Made by a program: the position numbers and the translations under genes
The notes under the pieces: model-generated
What the model was told of the DNA's origin: nothing
Databases searched by the model: none
What the model saw: only the letters and a program-made list of their open reading frames with translations
Shown: positions 1-8,591 of the stretch, piece by piece
Numbering within the stretch: the first letter of the stretch is position 1
Layout: the number at the start of each line of letters is the position of its first letter
Origin: an uncultured Opitutaceae bacterium
GTDB lineage: Bacteria > Verrucomicrobiota > Verrucomicrobiia > Opitutales > Opitutaceae
Reading direction: 5' to 3'
Length of the DNA stretch: 64,000 bases
Assembly (NCBI GenBank): GCA_937902925.1
Contig: CALFNN010000012.1
Location: 62,001-126,000 of the forward strand

Positions 1-815
1 GCGTCGGTGATCCGCCACGCAGGTCCGAGGGTGCGCGCGACCAGTGTCGCCGTCGCCGCGTTCCACCGCTGATAGTCACCCTCAAGGTTCGTCTCCGGAT
101 AACCGGCTAGTTCCTCCCCGAACGTTTCTCCCACCGACATGAGCGGCGCCCCGCGCGTCCTGGCAACCCGTCGAATCACCGTCGCTGCCTCCGGTGGCAC
201 CCGTCCCATCACGACCGGGCGTCCCGGCTTGATGATGCCGGCCTTTTCACCCGCGATATTTTCGATCCCCTCGCCGAGAAACTCGCAATGATCGAGGCTG
301 ATCGAAGTGATCACGCTCACCTCCGGCGTCACGATATTCGTCGCATCCAGCCGGCCGCCCAGGCCGACCTCGAGGACGGAGATGTCGCAGGCCTTCCGCT
401 GGAACTGCAGAAACGCCATCGCCGTCATGAATTCAAAAAAGCTCGGCCGGTCGTCCGCCGCGACCGCCGCGAGCTTCTCCGCGATGGGCCGCAACTCTCG
501 GACGTAGGCCACGACCTCGTCTTCGGTCAAAGTCTCGCGCTCCACCTGCACGCGTTCCTCGAGTTTCACCAAGTGGGGCGACGTATAGAGGCCCGTCCGC
601 CAGCCCGCGGCGTGCAGGATCGCATCGAGCATCGCCGCCACCGAGCCCTTGCCGTTGGTGCCGGCCACGTGCACGCACGGCACGGCCTGCTCCGGGTGGC
701 CCAGCGCCGCCGCGAGCGGGCCCATGCGATCGATGCCGTGTTTGCTTCCGGCCGGCTTCAGCCCGAACAGATACTCCGTCACGGCCGCGTGGTCGGCCGG
801 GTCGCCGGTGGCCAT
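1..815 (-). CDS. folC: Bifunctional folylpolyglutamate/dihydrofolate synthase, 3' end outside the window
   Basis: This ligase adds glutamate to folates and, in many bacteria, also makes dihydrofolate from dihydropteroate. I read about 271 residues from the ATG at 815; the C-terminal half lies beyond base 1. The Mur-ligase P-loop AGTNGKGS is at residues 51-58, followed by a YTSPHL motif and the GLGGRLDATN segment typical of FolC. The gene follows accD with 16 bases between stop and start, the classic accD-folC order, so it is probably the last gene of the ruvX-truA-comF-accD-folC run. No Shine-Dalgarno sequence precedes the start. The family call is firm; only the length is unknown. Confidence 0.9.
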   Translation of the reverse strand, partial: MATGDPADHAAVTEYLFGLKPAGSKHGIDRMGPLAAALGHPEQAVPCVHVAGTNGKGSVAAMLDAILHAAGWRTGLYTSPHLVKLEERVQVERETLTEDEVVAYVRELRPIAEKLAAVAADDRPSFFEFMTAMAFLQFQRKACDISVLEVGLGGRLDATNIVTPEVSVITSISLDHCEFLGEGIENIAGEKAGIIKPGRPVVMGRVPPEAATVIRRVARTRGAPLMSVGETFGEELAGYPETNLEGDYQRWNAATATLVARTLGPAWRITD

Positions 816-831
816 GAGGGCGCGGTGGCGA

Positions 832-1704
832 TCAGTTTTTGCCGGCCGCGCGCGCCGGGGATTTCCTGCGGACATGCAATGCGTGCAGGATTTCGGCAAG
901 CCGGTCGCGCATTTCCAGCCGGCTTACGATCTGGTCGATGAGGCCATGCTTGAGCAGGAATTCGGCCGTCTGAAACCCCACGGGCAGCGTCTGCTTCGTC
1001 GTGTCCTTGATGACCCGCGCCCCGGCGAAACCGATCAAGGCCCCGGGTTCGGCCAGGATCACGTCGCCCAGGGTCGCAAAGCTCGCCGTCACCCCGCCCA
1101 TCGTCGGGTGCGTCAGCACCGAAATGAAGGGCAACCGCGCCTGCGCCAGCCGGCCCAGCGCGGCACTGGTCTTGGCCATCTGCATCAACGAGTAGATGCC
1201 CTCCTGCATCCGCGCGCCACCCGACGCGCTGAAGACGATGCACGGGATTTTCTTCGCAATGGCCGCTTCGATGGCCCGCGTGATTTTTTCGCCCGCCGCC
1301 GCCCCCATCGCCCCGCCGCAAAAGCGGAAATCCATCACCGCCGCCGCGACGTCCACCCCGTGGATTTTTCCCACGCCGCAGATCACGGCCTCCGGCAGCC
1401 CGCTGTCGCGCTCGTAACGCTTGATCCGCTCGGGATATGGCTGGGAATCGACGAAATTCAGGGGATCGCTCGAACGGACCGCCGCGTCCATTTCGACGAA
1501 GCTTCCCTCGTCAAACAGCTTCGCGATGCGCGCCCGCGCCCCAAGCGGAAAATGGTGCCCGCTCTTCGGCACGACCATCTGGTTGTCCTCGACCTCCTTG
1601 TTGAAAATGATCTCCCCGCTGGCAGGATCCTTGGTGTAAACCCCTTTCGGGATGTCTTTTTTCTTCGTCTTGCGGACCGTGTAGGTGGGTTTGTCGAAAT
1701 GCAT
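832..1704 (-). CDS. accD: Acetyl-CoA carboxylase carboxyltransferase subunit beta, zinc ribbon cysteines missing
   Basis: AccD with AccA moves the carboxyl group from biotin to acetyl-CoA, the first step of fatty acid synthesis in the cytoplasm. The carboxyltransferase core is complete, including the segments [16 protein letters not shown] and [13 protein letters not shown]. The N-terminal ribbon keeps the AccD framework, but all four zinc cysteines are replaced: Asp26, Ser29, Val45 and Ser48. I chose the ATG at 1704 (290 aa), four bases after comF. A TTG at 1722 would add six residues and overlap comF by 14 bases. The carboxyltransferase identity is secure; how the ribbon works without zinc is open. 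Confidence 0.93.
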   Translation of the reverse strand: MHFDKPTYTVRKTKKKDIPKGVYTKDPASGEIIFNKEVEDNQMVVPKSGHHFPLGARARIAKLFDEGSFVEMDAAVRSSDPLNFVDSQPYPERIKRYERDSGLPEAVICGVGKIHGVDVAAAVMDFRFCGGAMGAAAGEKITRAIEAAIAKKIPCIVFSASGGARMQEGIYSLMQMAKTSAALGRLAQARLPFISVLTHPTMGGVTASFATLGDVILAEPGALIGFAGARVIKDTTKQTLPVGFQTAEFLLKHGLIDQIVSRLEMRDRLAEILHALHVRRKSPARAAGKN

Positions 1705-1708
1705 GGGT

Positions 1709-2464
1709 TCAGCCGTGGCCAAAGGTTGCGACGCCGAGGTTCAAGCCACCCGCCCGCCGGAGCGTGCGCGCGCAGCTGTTGAGCGTGGAGCCGGTTGTGA
1801 AAACGTCATCAACAAGGAGGTAATGCAGGGACGGATTTAGGATCGCGCCCCGGACCAGTGCAAAGGCATTTTTCAGGTTCGCCATTCGGGTGCGCCGGTC
1901 GAACGCCGTCTGCGTCGCGGTGTCCGTCACCCGGCGGAGCAACCGCTCGACGCGGGCGCCGCCGCCGGCCGCCCGGGCCAGCGCCTCGGCCAGCAGGGTC
2001 GCCTGGTTGTAGCCGCGGTCGCGTTCCTTCCGCGAATGCAGCGGCACCGGCACCAGCACCGCCCCGCGCGCCAGTTCGCAGACGTGCGCCGCCCGGCGGA
2101 AGATCTTCTCCATGTCCGCCAGCACGTGCAGGCCGCGGTGGTATTTGAGCTCGATCACCAGCGCCCGCGCCGGTCCCTTGAAGAGCACCGCCGTCCGACC
2201 CTCGTTGAACGCCGGAGCCAGTCCGACACAATGCGGACACTCCCGCTCACCCTCGACCACGCCATAAAACGGGTGCCCACACGTCGCGCAATGCGGCGGC
2301 TGGACGTAGTCGATCAGCCCCGCGCAACGCGCACACAGGTGACGGAGCCCCTCGGCGCCCGCGTCCGCAGCCTCCGTCTCGACAACGCCCCGGCAATGCA
2401 CGCACGACGGCGGAAACACCACGTTGCTCAAACCACGCCCGAGTCGTGCCAGCGTCGTGCTCAT
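1709..2464 (-). CDS. comF: ComF-family phosphoribosyltransferase-like protein
   Basis: ComF proteins are cytoplasmic and needed for DNA uptake in naturally competent bacteria; their biochemical reaction is not settled. This 251-residue protein has the usual two parts. The N-terminal zinc region has paired cysteines at 21/24, 44/47, 59/62 and 76/79. The C-terminal type I phosphoribosyltransferase fold has the PRPP-binding loop [10 protein letters not shown] near residues 218-227. The start ATG at 2464 lies one base past the truA stop, so the two are cotranscribed and probably coupled. No other competence gene is in view, so a role in transformation is inferred from family only. Confidence 0.85.
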   Translation of the reverse strand: MSTTLARLGRGLSNVVFPPSCVHCRGVVETEAADAGAEGLRHLCARCAGLIDYVQPPHCATCGHPFYGVVEGERECPHCVGLAPAFNEGRTAVLFKGPARALVIELKYHRGLHVLADMEKIFRRAAHVCELARGAVLVPVPLHSRKERDRGYNQATLLAEALARAAGGGARVERLLRRVTDTATQTAFDRRTRMANLKNAFALVRGAILNPSLHYLLVDDVFTTGSTLNSCARTLRRAGGLNLGVATFGHG

Positions 2465-2465
2465 C

Positions 2466-3209
2466 TCATCGATAAAAGACCTTCGCCAGAAACAAGCCTT
2501 GCGGCGGCGCCGTCTGGATCGCCGCGGTGCGCTCCTTCGACGCCAGGATCCGCTGCAGGTCCGCCGGCGAGAGCTTCCCTTCGCCCGCGCTCACGAGCGC
2601 GCCGACGAGGCTCCGCATCATCTTGTAAAGAAACCCATCCGCCTCGGCCGTTATGCGGATGCGCCGTCCACGCCGGCTGACCTCCAACCGGCGCAGGTCG
2701 CGCACCGTGTCCTCGCGCGCCGCGCCGTTTAGCGCGGTGAACGCCCGAAAGTCATGGCGCCCGCGCAACATCGCCCCCGCCGCCAGCATGGCGGAAAAAT
2801 CGAGCGGCTTGAAAATCGTCCAGCAATACGGGCGCGTGAACGGATCGGCGTCGCCGAGGTGCAGCTCGTAGAAGTAGCGTTTCCCCCTGGCCTGAAACCG
2901 CGCGTGAAAGTCGGCCGCCGCCGGGCGCACCGTTTTAATCTGGATCGCCGCCGGCAGGCCGGCCCGGAACGCCGCGAGCAGCTGGTCGGTGTCGTGGCGC
3001 CAGTCCGCGTCGAAATGAAACACCTGCCCGAGGGCGTGCACGCCGGAGTCCGTCCTTCCGCTCCCGTGCAATCGCACCGGCCGGCCGAAAATCTTTGCCA
3101 GCCGGGCCTCGATCACGTCCTGAACCGCCCGCCCGCCCGCCTGGCTCTGCCAGCCGGTGAAGCCGGTGCCATCGTAGGCGCAGACGCCTTTCCATCGGCG
3201 CGCGCTCAT
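2466..3209 (-). CDS. truA: tRNA pseudouridine(38-40) synthase TruA
   Basis: TruA isomerises uridines 38-40 in the anticodon stem of tRNAs. The 247-residue length is normal. The catalytic aspartate is Asp54 within GSGRTDSGVHALGQV, and the second conserved region, FYKMMRSLVG-like (here FLYKMMRSLVGAL), is present. The start overlaps the ruvX stop by four bases (ATGA). Its position between ruvX and comF suggests an operon of RNA and DNA housekeeping genes. Nothing unusual is seen. Confidence 0.93.
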   Translation of the reverse strand: MSARRWKGVCAYDGTGFTGWQSQAGGRAVQDVIEARLAKIFGRPVRLHGSGRTDSGVHALGQVFHFDADWRHDTDQLLAAFRAGLPAAIQIKTVRPAAADFHARFQARGKRYFYELHLGDADPFTRPYCWTIFKPLDFSAMLAAGAMLRGRHDFRAFTALNGAAREDTVRDLRRLEVSRRGRRIRITAEADGFLYKMMRSLVGALVSAGEGKLSPADLQRILASKERTAAIQTAPPQGLFLAKVFYR

Positions 3210-3637
3210 GGCAGCTCCGCCTCGGGTGGCGGCAAAACTTGGTTCAGGTAATCCTGCAAGATCAGCGTGGCGGCCCGCGAATCGATGATGCCGCTTTCCC
3301 GCACGCCGCGGCGCTTCGATTTCGCGATGGTCGACTCCGCCTCGTAGCTCGTCAGTCGCTCATCGATGAGGTGGACCGGCAGGCCGGTTTCGCCCCTGAG
3401 TGTCGCTGCGAACGCCTCCGCCTCCTTCGCCTTCGGGCCGGCCGTGTCATCCATGTTGAGAGGGTGGCCCAGCACGACTTCCTCCGCCCGCCGTTCGCGG
3501 ATCACGGTCAGCAACGCCGCGTGGCGCGCCGCCGCGTCCGCCTGCGTCAGCGCCGCCAGCGGCGTGGCGACCCCCAGCTCGTCGCCAAACGCGAGTCCGA
3601 TGCGGCGTGTGCCAAGGTCGATCCCGATATAACGCAT
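3206..3637 (-). CDS. ruvX: Holliday junction resolvase-like / pre-16S rRNA nuclease RuvX (YqgF)
   Basis: YqgF is an RNase H-fold nuclease that trims the 5' end of 16S rRNA precursor; the older annotation is Holliday junction resolvase. The protein begins MRYIGIDLGTRRIGLAFGD, with the metal-binding Asp7, and later has the conserved LIDERLTSYEAE segment and a DSxAA-type C-terminal region. I chose the ATG at 3637 (143 aa) because the longer frame to 3742 adds 35 low-complexity residues and runs into the start of the divergent moeB gene. The stop overlaps the truA start by four bases. It is probably first in the five-gene minus-strand operon. Confidence 0.9.
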   Translation of the reverse strand: MRYIGIDLGTRRIGLAFGDELGVATPLAALTQADAAARHAALLTVIRERRAEEVVLGHPLNMDDTAGPKAKEAEAFAATLRGETGLPVHLIDERLTSYEAESTIAKSKRRGVRESGIIDSRAATLILQDYLNQVLPPPEAELP

Positions 3638-3714
3638 CGCGGGATTCCCGCCCGGCCGCGCCACGGGCGCAATTTCATTTGCGACGCGGCCCGTTCGCGC
3701 TCTCTTTCGCGGCG

Positions 3715-4887
3715 ATGGCCGATCCGCTGCCCAATCTCGCACCCGCCGAACTCGCGCGTTACAGCCGGCACATCCTGCTCGCGGAGGTCGGCGTCGAGGG
3801 CCAGCGTCAGCTGGCCGCCGCGCGGGTGCTCGTCGTCGGGGCCGGCGGGCTCGGCAGCCCGGCGGCGCTCTATCTCGCCGCCGCCGGGGTGGGCACGCTT
3901 GGGATCGCCGATTTCGACCTCGTTGCCGACCATAACCTCCAGCGCCAGCTGCTCCACGCCGCCTCCGCGGTCGGCACGCCCAAGGTGAGTTCCGCCGCGC
4001 AGCGCCTGCGGGCGACCAACCCCTTCATTCGGGTGGTCGAGCATCGCGACGGTATTACGCCGGCCAACGCACTGGAGATTTTCTCAAACTACGACGTCAT
4101 CGTCGACGGCACCGATAATTTCGGCGCACGTTATCTCAATAACGACGCCGCTTTTTTTGCGGGCAAGCCGCTTGTCTACGGCAGCGTCTTCAAATTCGAA
4201 GGTCAGGTCGCCGTCTTCGACCCCGCGCATGGCGGCCCCTGTTACCGTTGTCTTTTTCCAGCGCCTCCCGCCGCTGGCGCCGTGCCGGCCTGTGGAGAAG
4301 CGGGCGTGCTCGGCGCAGTGTGCGGGGTCATCGGCAGCCTGCAGGCTCTCGAAACGCTCAAACTCGTGTTGGGGATCGGCGAGCCGCTTGCCGGCCGCTT
4401 GCTCGCTTACGACGCCCTGACCCAGCAGTTTCAACGACTGTCGCTCCCGCAGGATCCCGCCTGCCCGCTTTGCGGCGCGCGGCCCTCGCTTCGCGGGTTG
4501 CTCGCCGAAAACTATGCGGGAGCCTGTGCGACCGTCTCATCATCTTCCATGGACTCCAGTGATTATCCGCTCGAACTCTCCGTCGCGGAGGCCCGGCGCC
4601 TGCTCGCCGAATCCCCGTGCACCGCCCTGCTCGTCGACGTGCGGGAGCCTTATGAAACCGAAATCTGCCGGATCGCCGGGGCCGAATTGATTCCGATGCG
4701 TGAAATCCCCGCGCGCATGCATGACCTGCCGCGTGGCGAACACCTGCTCGTCATTTGCCATGTCGGCAGCCGGAGCCTGCGCGTGACCGAGTTTCTCCGC
4801 GCCCAGGGATTCACCGCCGTCAGCAACGTCGCCGGTGGGATCGACGCTTGGGCGGAACAGATCGAGCCCGCGATGCGCCGCTATTGA
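3715..4887 (+). CDS. moeB: MoeB/ThiF-type adenylyltransferase fused to a rhodanese domain
   Basis: This E1-like enzyme adenylates the C-terminal glycine of a ubiquitin-fold sulfur carrier such as MoaD or ThiS. The attached rhodanese can then supply sulfur as a persulfide. In the 390-residue product the nucleotide loop GAGGLGSP is at residues 42-49 and DGTDNFGARYL follows. Zinc cysteines occur as CYRC and CPLC pairs. The rhodanese domain spans roughly 285-385, with the active-site loop CHVGSRS starting at Cys348. The architecture resembles eukaryotic MOCS3 and many bacterial MoeB-rhodanese fusions. No carrier protein gene is nearby. I use the ATG at 3715, 77 bases from the divergent ruvX start. 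Confidence 0.9.
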   Translation: MADPLPNLAPAELARYSRHILLAEVGVEGQRQLAAARVLVVGAGGLGSPAALYLAAAGVGTLGIADFDLVADHNLQRQLLHAASAVGTPKVSSAAQRLRATNPFIRVVEHRDGITPANALEIFSNYDVIVDGTDNFGARYLNNDAAFFAGKPLVYGSVFKFEGQVAVFDPAHGGPCYRCLFPAPPAAGAVPACGEAGVLGAVCGVIGSLQALETLKLVLGIGEPLAGRLLAYDALTQQFQRLSLPQDPACPLCGARPSLRGLLAENYAGACATVSSSSMDSSDYPLELSVAEARRLLAESPCTALLVDVREPYETEICRIAGAELIPMREIPARMHDLPRGEHLLVICHVGSRSLRVTEFLRAQGFTAVSNVAGGIDAWAEQIEPAMRRY

Positions 4888-4890
4888 AAC

Positions 4891-5805
4891 CTACGCTCGC
4901 AACTCCGGGTGCGCCGCGGCGTAGGCCCGGGTGTATTCCCCGAACGCCGCCTTGAGTCGCGCCGTCACCGAGTCGGCCGCGACCCGGAACCGCCGGTCGT
5001 CGATCGCCGCCACAGGCGACACGTCCTTGGTGCTCGAGAGCAGGAAGCACTCATCCATCGCGGCGAAGTCCGCGGGCCGCACGGTCTCCTCGCCAGCCGG
5101 CACCCCGGCCATCGCCGCGATTTTTTTCAACAACAGGTCGCGGGTGATCCCGTGCAGGATTCCCGCCGTCAGCGGCGGCGTCACGACGGCGCCCTGGCGG
5201 ACAAACCCGATGTTCGACACCGCCGCCTCGGTCACCTCTCCGGCTTGGTTGAGAATGACGACCTCCTCCGCGCCGCGTTCGCGCGCTTCGCGCAGACAAA
5301 GGAGATTGTTCAGGTAGTTGCCAGTCTTCCATGCGGGATTCAGGCTCTCGGCGGGATTCCGGCGCAGGCTGGTCGCCACGGAAAGTCGCAGTCCGGACCT
5401 CAGTTTTTCCGGCGCGAGTGCCGGACAGGGCTGCACGATCAGCACGAACTCGGGACGATCGGCCAGCGCGACATCCAGCCCGATCGCGCCGGCGCCACGG
5501 GAAACCTGCAGGCGAATATATACGTCGCCCGCGTCCGCCGCCTGGGTGCGAAACGCCGCCACCGTCCGCTTGATTTCCCCCAGCATCTCAGCGGCGCCGC
5601 ATGGCAGCGCCATATATAATGCGCGCGCCGAAGCCTCCAATCGCCGCCAGTGTTCCTCCCAGGCGAAAATTATTCCGTGATAGGTTCGCCACACTTCGTA
5701 AATCGCGTCCCCGTAAAGGAAGCCGCGGTTCACTGGCGCGATCGAAGGTTCGTGTGCCGCGTGCAGCCGGCCGTTCGTGTTCGCTTGGATGAAATTTGCA
5801 GGCAT
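4891..5805 (-). CDS. Class IV PLP-dependent aminotransferase (branched-chain or D-amino acid type)
   Basis: This fold type IV aminotransferase is most like the branched-chain amino acid / D-alanine aminotransferase group. The PLP lysine is Lys160 in AWKTGNYLNN. The pocket segment EAAVSNIGFV and the LTAGILHGITRDLLL stretch are also typical. Specificity cannot be read from sequence; 4-amino-4-deoxychorismate lyase is a more distant option. I start at the ATG at 5805 (304 aa). The longer frame to 5871 would cross a terminator hairpin at 5850-5877. The gene converges with moeB, with only three bases between the stops. Confidence 0.82.
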   Translation of the reverse strand: MPANFIQANTNGRLHAAHEPSIAPVNRGFLYGDAIYEVWRTYHGIIFAWEEHWRRLEASARALYMALPCGAAEMLGEIKRTVAAFRTQAADAGDVYIRLQVSRGAGAIGLDVALADRPEFVLIVQPCPALAPEKLRSGLRLSVATSLRRNPAESLNPAWKTGNYLNNLLCLREARERGAEEVVILNQAGEVTEAAVSNIGFVRQGAVVTPPLTAGILHGITRDLLLKKIAAMAGVPAGEETVRPADFAAMDECFLLSSTKDVSPVAAIDDRRFRVAADSVTARLKAAFGEYTRAYAAAHPELRA

Positions 5806-5849
5806 GGTCGAAATCGGCCTCACTGTCCGCAAACGTCCGCGATTCGCCA

Positions 5850-5877
5850 AACAAAAAGCCTCCGTTCGCACGGAGGC
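5850..5877 (-). terminator. Intrinsic terminator of the small DNA-binding protein gene
   Basis: Read on the minus strand, a perfect 7-base stem GCCTCCG/CGGAGGC with a 6-base loop is followed by TTTTTG and further T. It lies 32 bases past the stop of the gene at 5909-6289. It also sits just upstream of the aminotransferase start, separating the two units. Confidence 0.85.
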
Positions 5878-5908
5878 CGAAGATCCCGCCGGGAGGCTGG
5901 CGTCGCGC

Positions 5909-6289
5909 TCAGCGTTTTTTGACGAGTCCGAGCGCCTTCTTGATATTCTGCACGCTCGGGAGCGAGATGCCGACGGTCTTGGCGATCTGGCCGCCCGTCT
6001 TTCCCGCCTCGACCAGCTTTTTCACCTCGGCACGGGTCGCGTCCGTAATCACGGCGCGCGAACGGCGCTTCTTGCCGGCCGCCGGCTTCTTGCCCGCCTT
6101 CGCCGCCGGGCCCTTCCGCCTGCCGCTCGCGGCCGCCTTGACGGCCTTGATAAAGGACTTGGCGTCGCCAAAGCCATATTTGGCCGGCAACTGCGCGAGT
6201 TCTTTGCTGAGTTCGGCCGCGATGGCGTTTTCCAAGGAGGCGATTTTTGCCTTCGCCGCCTCGAGTTGGTGCATCTTTTTGCTGATCAT
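5909..6289 (-). CDS. Small basic DNA-binding protein with coiled coil, Lys/Ala linker and C-terminal helix-turn-helix
   Basis: I do not recognise a named family. The 126-residue protein has three visible parts. An N-terminal helical segment (about 1-50) is rich in Ala, Lys and Glu and contains an LPAKYGFG stretch reminiscent of H-NS-like proteins. A histone H1-like linker rich in Lys, Ala and Gly spans roughly 52-78. A helix-turn-helix of the resolvase or sigma-region-4 kind covers about 82-126, with EAGKTGGQIAKTVGISLPSV. A nucleoid-associated protein or repressor is the natural reading, as inference. I prefer the ATG at 6289; an ATG at 6328 is in frame but upstream of the likely promoter. 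The gene is monocistronic with its own terminator. Confidence 0.72.
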   Translation of the reverse strand: MISKKMHQLEAAKAKIASLENAIAAELSKELAQLPAKYGFGDAKSFIKAVKAAASGRRKGPAAKAGKKPAAGKKRRSRAVITDATRAEVKKLVEAGKTGGQIAKTVGISLPSVQNIKKALGLVKKR

Positions 6290-6291
6290 AG

Positions 6292-6304
6292 GAGGCAATA
6301 TATA
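6292..6304 (-). promoter_or_regulatory. Candidate -10 element giving a leaderless or near-leaderless transcript
   Basis: On the minus strand TATATA/TATATT lies at 6297-6304, eight bases before the ATG at 6289. With usual -10 spacing, transcription would begin within a few bases of that ATG. The -35 candidate TTGCGC, about 17 bases upstream, is weak. No ribosome-binding site fits in the remaining space. Confidence 0.4.
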
Positions 6305-6366
6305 AGGCCCAGTCCCTACATAGCGCAAGTCTTCTGTCGGCAGGACCGGGCAAAGTGCATCCCTCT

Positions 6367-7170
6367 CTAGATGGTCATTGCATGATATCCGCCGTCTACA
6401 ACGATTTCCGACCCGGTGATAAAACTCCCCGCGCCGTCGCTCGCCAGCAGCAGGGTCGCACCGATCAGTTCGCGGGCTTCACCGAAGCGTTTCGCGGGCG
6501 TATGGCCCATGATCGAGGCCACGCGCTCGGGCGTCAGCACCTTGCGGTTTTGCTCCGCGGGGAAGAATCCCGGGACGAGTGTGTTGACGCGCACCCGCTT
6601 CGTCGCCCACTCCCGGGCGAGGTTCTTCGACAGATTGTGCACCGCCGCCTTGCTCGCCGAATAAGTAAACACGCGCGACAGCGGCACGATGCCGGACATC
6701 GAGCCGAGATTGATGATCGACCCACCCTCGCCGCGTTCGACCAGGTATTTGCCAAAAATCTGGCAGCCAAGGAACACGCCCTTGACGTTGATGCGCATGA
6801 TCCGGTCGAACTCGTCTTCGGGAATCTCCAGGTAAGGCGTGGCCGAGTTCACGCCGGCGCCGTTGACGACGATGTCGACCCGGCCCGACCGCGTCAGGGT
6901 TTCTTTCAGCAAAGCCTCCAACGGCGCCTTCTCGCTGGCCTCGGCCGCGACAAAATACGCCTTGCCGCCGGCGGCGGCGATCCGTTCGAGCCTGGTCTTC
7001 GCCTTCTCCGCATTTCGCCCGACGAGCACGACCTCGGCGCCCGCCCCCGCCAGACCCTCGGCCATGGCCCCGCAAAGCTCGCCCGTGCCGCCGATAACGA
7101 CCGCGACCTTGCCGGAAAGCGAAAATAGTGACGTGAGATAATTGGACGGATTGCTCATGTGAACGGTCAT
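6367..7170 (-). CDS. Short-chain dehydrogenase/reductase, possibly mannonate/fructuronate type
   Basis: A classical SDR oxidoreductase of 267 residues. The cofactor loop is [11 protein letters not shown] near the N-terminus, a variant of TGxxxGxG; NxAG appears as NGAG, and the catalytic Ser and YSASK tetrad are present. The C-terminus ends in the usual [17 protein letters not shown]-like segment. SDRs of this subfamily are often annotated as D-mannonate oxidoreductase, and an RbsD/FucU-like gene lies directly upstream, which fits sugar or sugar-acid catabolism. That substrate assignment is inference. A TTG at 7173 and an ATG at 7158 are alternative starts. Confidence 0.85.
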   Translation of the reverse strand: MTVHMSNPSNYLTSLFSLSGKVAVVIGGTGELCGAMAEGLAGAGAEVVLVGRNAEKAKTRLERIAAAGGKAYFVAAEASEKAPLEALLKETLTRSGRVDIVVNGAGVNSATPYLEIPEDEFDRIMRINVKGVFLGCQIFGKYLVERGEGGSIINLGSMSGIVPLSRVFTYSASKAAVHNLSKNLAREWATKRVRVNTLVPGFFPAEQNRKVLTPERVASIMGHTPAKRFGEARELIGATLLLASDGAGSFITGSEIVVDGGYHAMTI

Positions 7171-7232
7171 CAAAGCGCGGGGCCGCCACCGCTGGCAATG
7201 CTAACCTTGCGTCCCGCCCGCGCCGGCCGTCC

Positions 7233-7622
7233 TCAGCCCGAAACGAGGATCACATTCGCATATTGCACCGTGTCTCCGGTTCGAATGAGCCCAATGACAC
7301 CGGACACCCGCCGCTTGAACGCCACATGCGGCTCGTGTCCGAGTTTCGCCCCTTTGAGCGCCGTCGCGAAGCTCCGGCGGACGGACGGAGGATTCGCCCG
7401 AATAAATTCTTCCGCCATCCAGGCCTCGGCCACGGCAAAATTCCGCCGCACCGCGGCCAGGACCTGCCACACGGTCGGCACTCCATCGACGAGCGACAAA
7501 TCGATCGTCTCGACGCCCGGCCAAAACGGGAATCCGCGGTCGGCGACGACCAGCGAGTTGGTGTGGCGCACTCGCGCCAGCAACGACAGCACGTGCGGAT
7601 TAAGAATGCCGTTGGCGACCAT
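7233..7622 (-). CDS. RbsD/FucU-family sugar mutarotase-like protein
   Basis: RbsD (D-ribose pyranase) and FucU (L-fucose mutarotase) interconvert anomers or ring forms of sugars before phosphorylation. The 129-residue product keeps the family hallmarks: His20 in RVRHTNS, Asp28 in VVADRGFP, and a C-terminal YANVILVSG segment. I start at the ATG at 7622; the open frame reaches 7685 but the extra residues do not resemble the family. It lies 62 bases upstream of the SDR on the same strand, probably cotranscribed. Which sugar is handled cannot be told. Confidence 0.82.
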   Translation of the reverse strand: MVANGILNPHVLSLLARVRHTNSLVVADRGFPFWPGVETIDLSLVDGVPTVWQVLAAVRRNFAVAEAWMAEEFIRANPPSVRRSFATALKGAKLGHEPHVAFKRRVSGVIGLIRTGDTVQYANVILVSG

Positions 7623-7741
7623 GGCGGAAGCGACGCTAGCCTGCCGGGGAGCGGCGAATCCAGTATTATCGCGACCGGGCGCCACGCCTTTCGTGGCATT
7701 CGACTTGCGCGCGATGCCGGCGCGGGGATTGATTGCTCACC

Positions 7742-8566
7742 GTGGCCCGCATTCCGCTCGAAGACAATTTTGACGACGTCATCAACAAGGCCCAGCGCGG
7801 CCTCAGGATCTCCGACGCCGATCTGGCCCAGCGCGCCGAGGTGTCGGCCGGCGATCTCGCCGCCGTCAAATCCGGCGAGCCGATCGACCCGGTGATTCGC
7901 CGCGTCGCCCGCCACCTGCGCCTTTCGGCGGATGCGCTCGAGGCGCTCGCCCACAAGCGATGGTATCCCCAGCAGCCGGTCTTCCCGACCGGTTTCGCCG
8001 CGTTCAACACCGCCTACGAGGACATGCGCGTGAACAGTTACCTGGTGTGGGACGGTCGGACCAAGATGGCCGCCGCATTCGATACCGGCGCCACGGCCGA
8101 GCCAATGCTCGACCTGATTCGCGCCGAGAGCCTCGACCTGCGCTATATTTTCCTGACGCACACCCACGAGGACCATGTCGCCGATCTCCCGCGTCTCGCG
8201 GCCGAGACCAAGGCCGAGGTCTGGGCGCATGAGGCCGAGCCGGCCGATCTGCCGGCAGCCAGGACGTTCAAGGAGAACGCCCATTTTCACCTCGGACCGC
8301 TCGCGATCAAGACGCTCCTGACCTCCGGGCACTCGCCGGGGATGACGACCTATTACCTCACCGGAATGAGCTGGCCGCTCGCGATCGTCGGCGACGCCAT
8401 TTTCGCCAGCTCGATGGGTGGCAGCGCCACCCACTTCGCCGAGCAATATCGCAACAACCGGGATAAAATCCTTCCGCTGCCGCGCGACACGGTGCTCGCG
8501 AGTGGACACGGCCCGCTCAGCACCCTCGGGCAGGAAAAACAGCACAATCCTTTTTTTGCGCGCTGA
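7742..8566 (+). CDS. Metallo-beta-lactamase-fold hydrolase with N-terminal Cro/CI-type helix-turn-helix
   Basis: Residues up to about 75 form a Cro/CI-like helix-turn-helix (SDADLAQRAEVSAGDLAAVKSGE). From about 95 the glyoxalase II-like metallo-beta-lactamase fold follows, with the metal motif THTHEDHVAD, the SGHSPGM histidine, Asp in GDAIF and His in SGHGP. This suggests a zinc hydrolase, possibly a thioesterase of the GloB group. The HTH fusion is uncommon and may bind DNA or only aid assembly. I chose the GTG at 7742 (274 aa); a TTG at 7733 follows GGGGA by four bases and is a real alternative. The gene is divergent from the RbsD-like gene and 25 bases before the next. Confidence 0.8.
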   Translation: MARIPLEDNFDDVINKAQRGLRISDADLAQRAEVSAGDLAAVKSGEPIDPVIRRVARHLRLSADALEALAHKRWYPQQPVFPTGFAAFNTAYEDMRVNSYLVWDGRTKMAAAFDTGATAEPMLDLIRAESLDLRYIFLTHTHEDHVADLPRLAAETKAEVWAHEAEPADLPAARTFKENAHFHLGPLAIKTLLTSGHSPGMTTYYLTGMSWPLAIVGDAIFASSMGGSATHFAEQYRNNRDKILPLPRDTVLASGHGPLSTLGQEKQHNPFFAR

Positions 8567-8591
8567 TCGTTCCGGCCAACCGCCTCGCACC

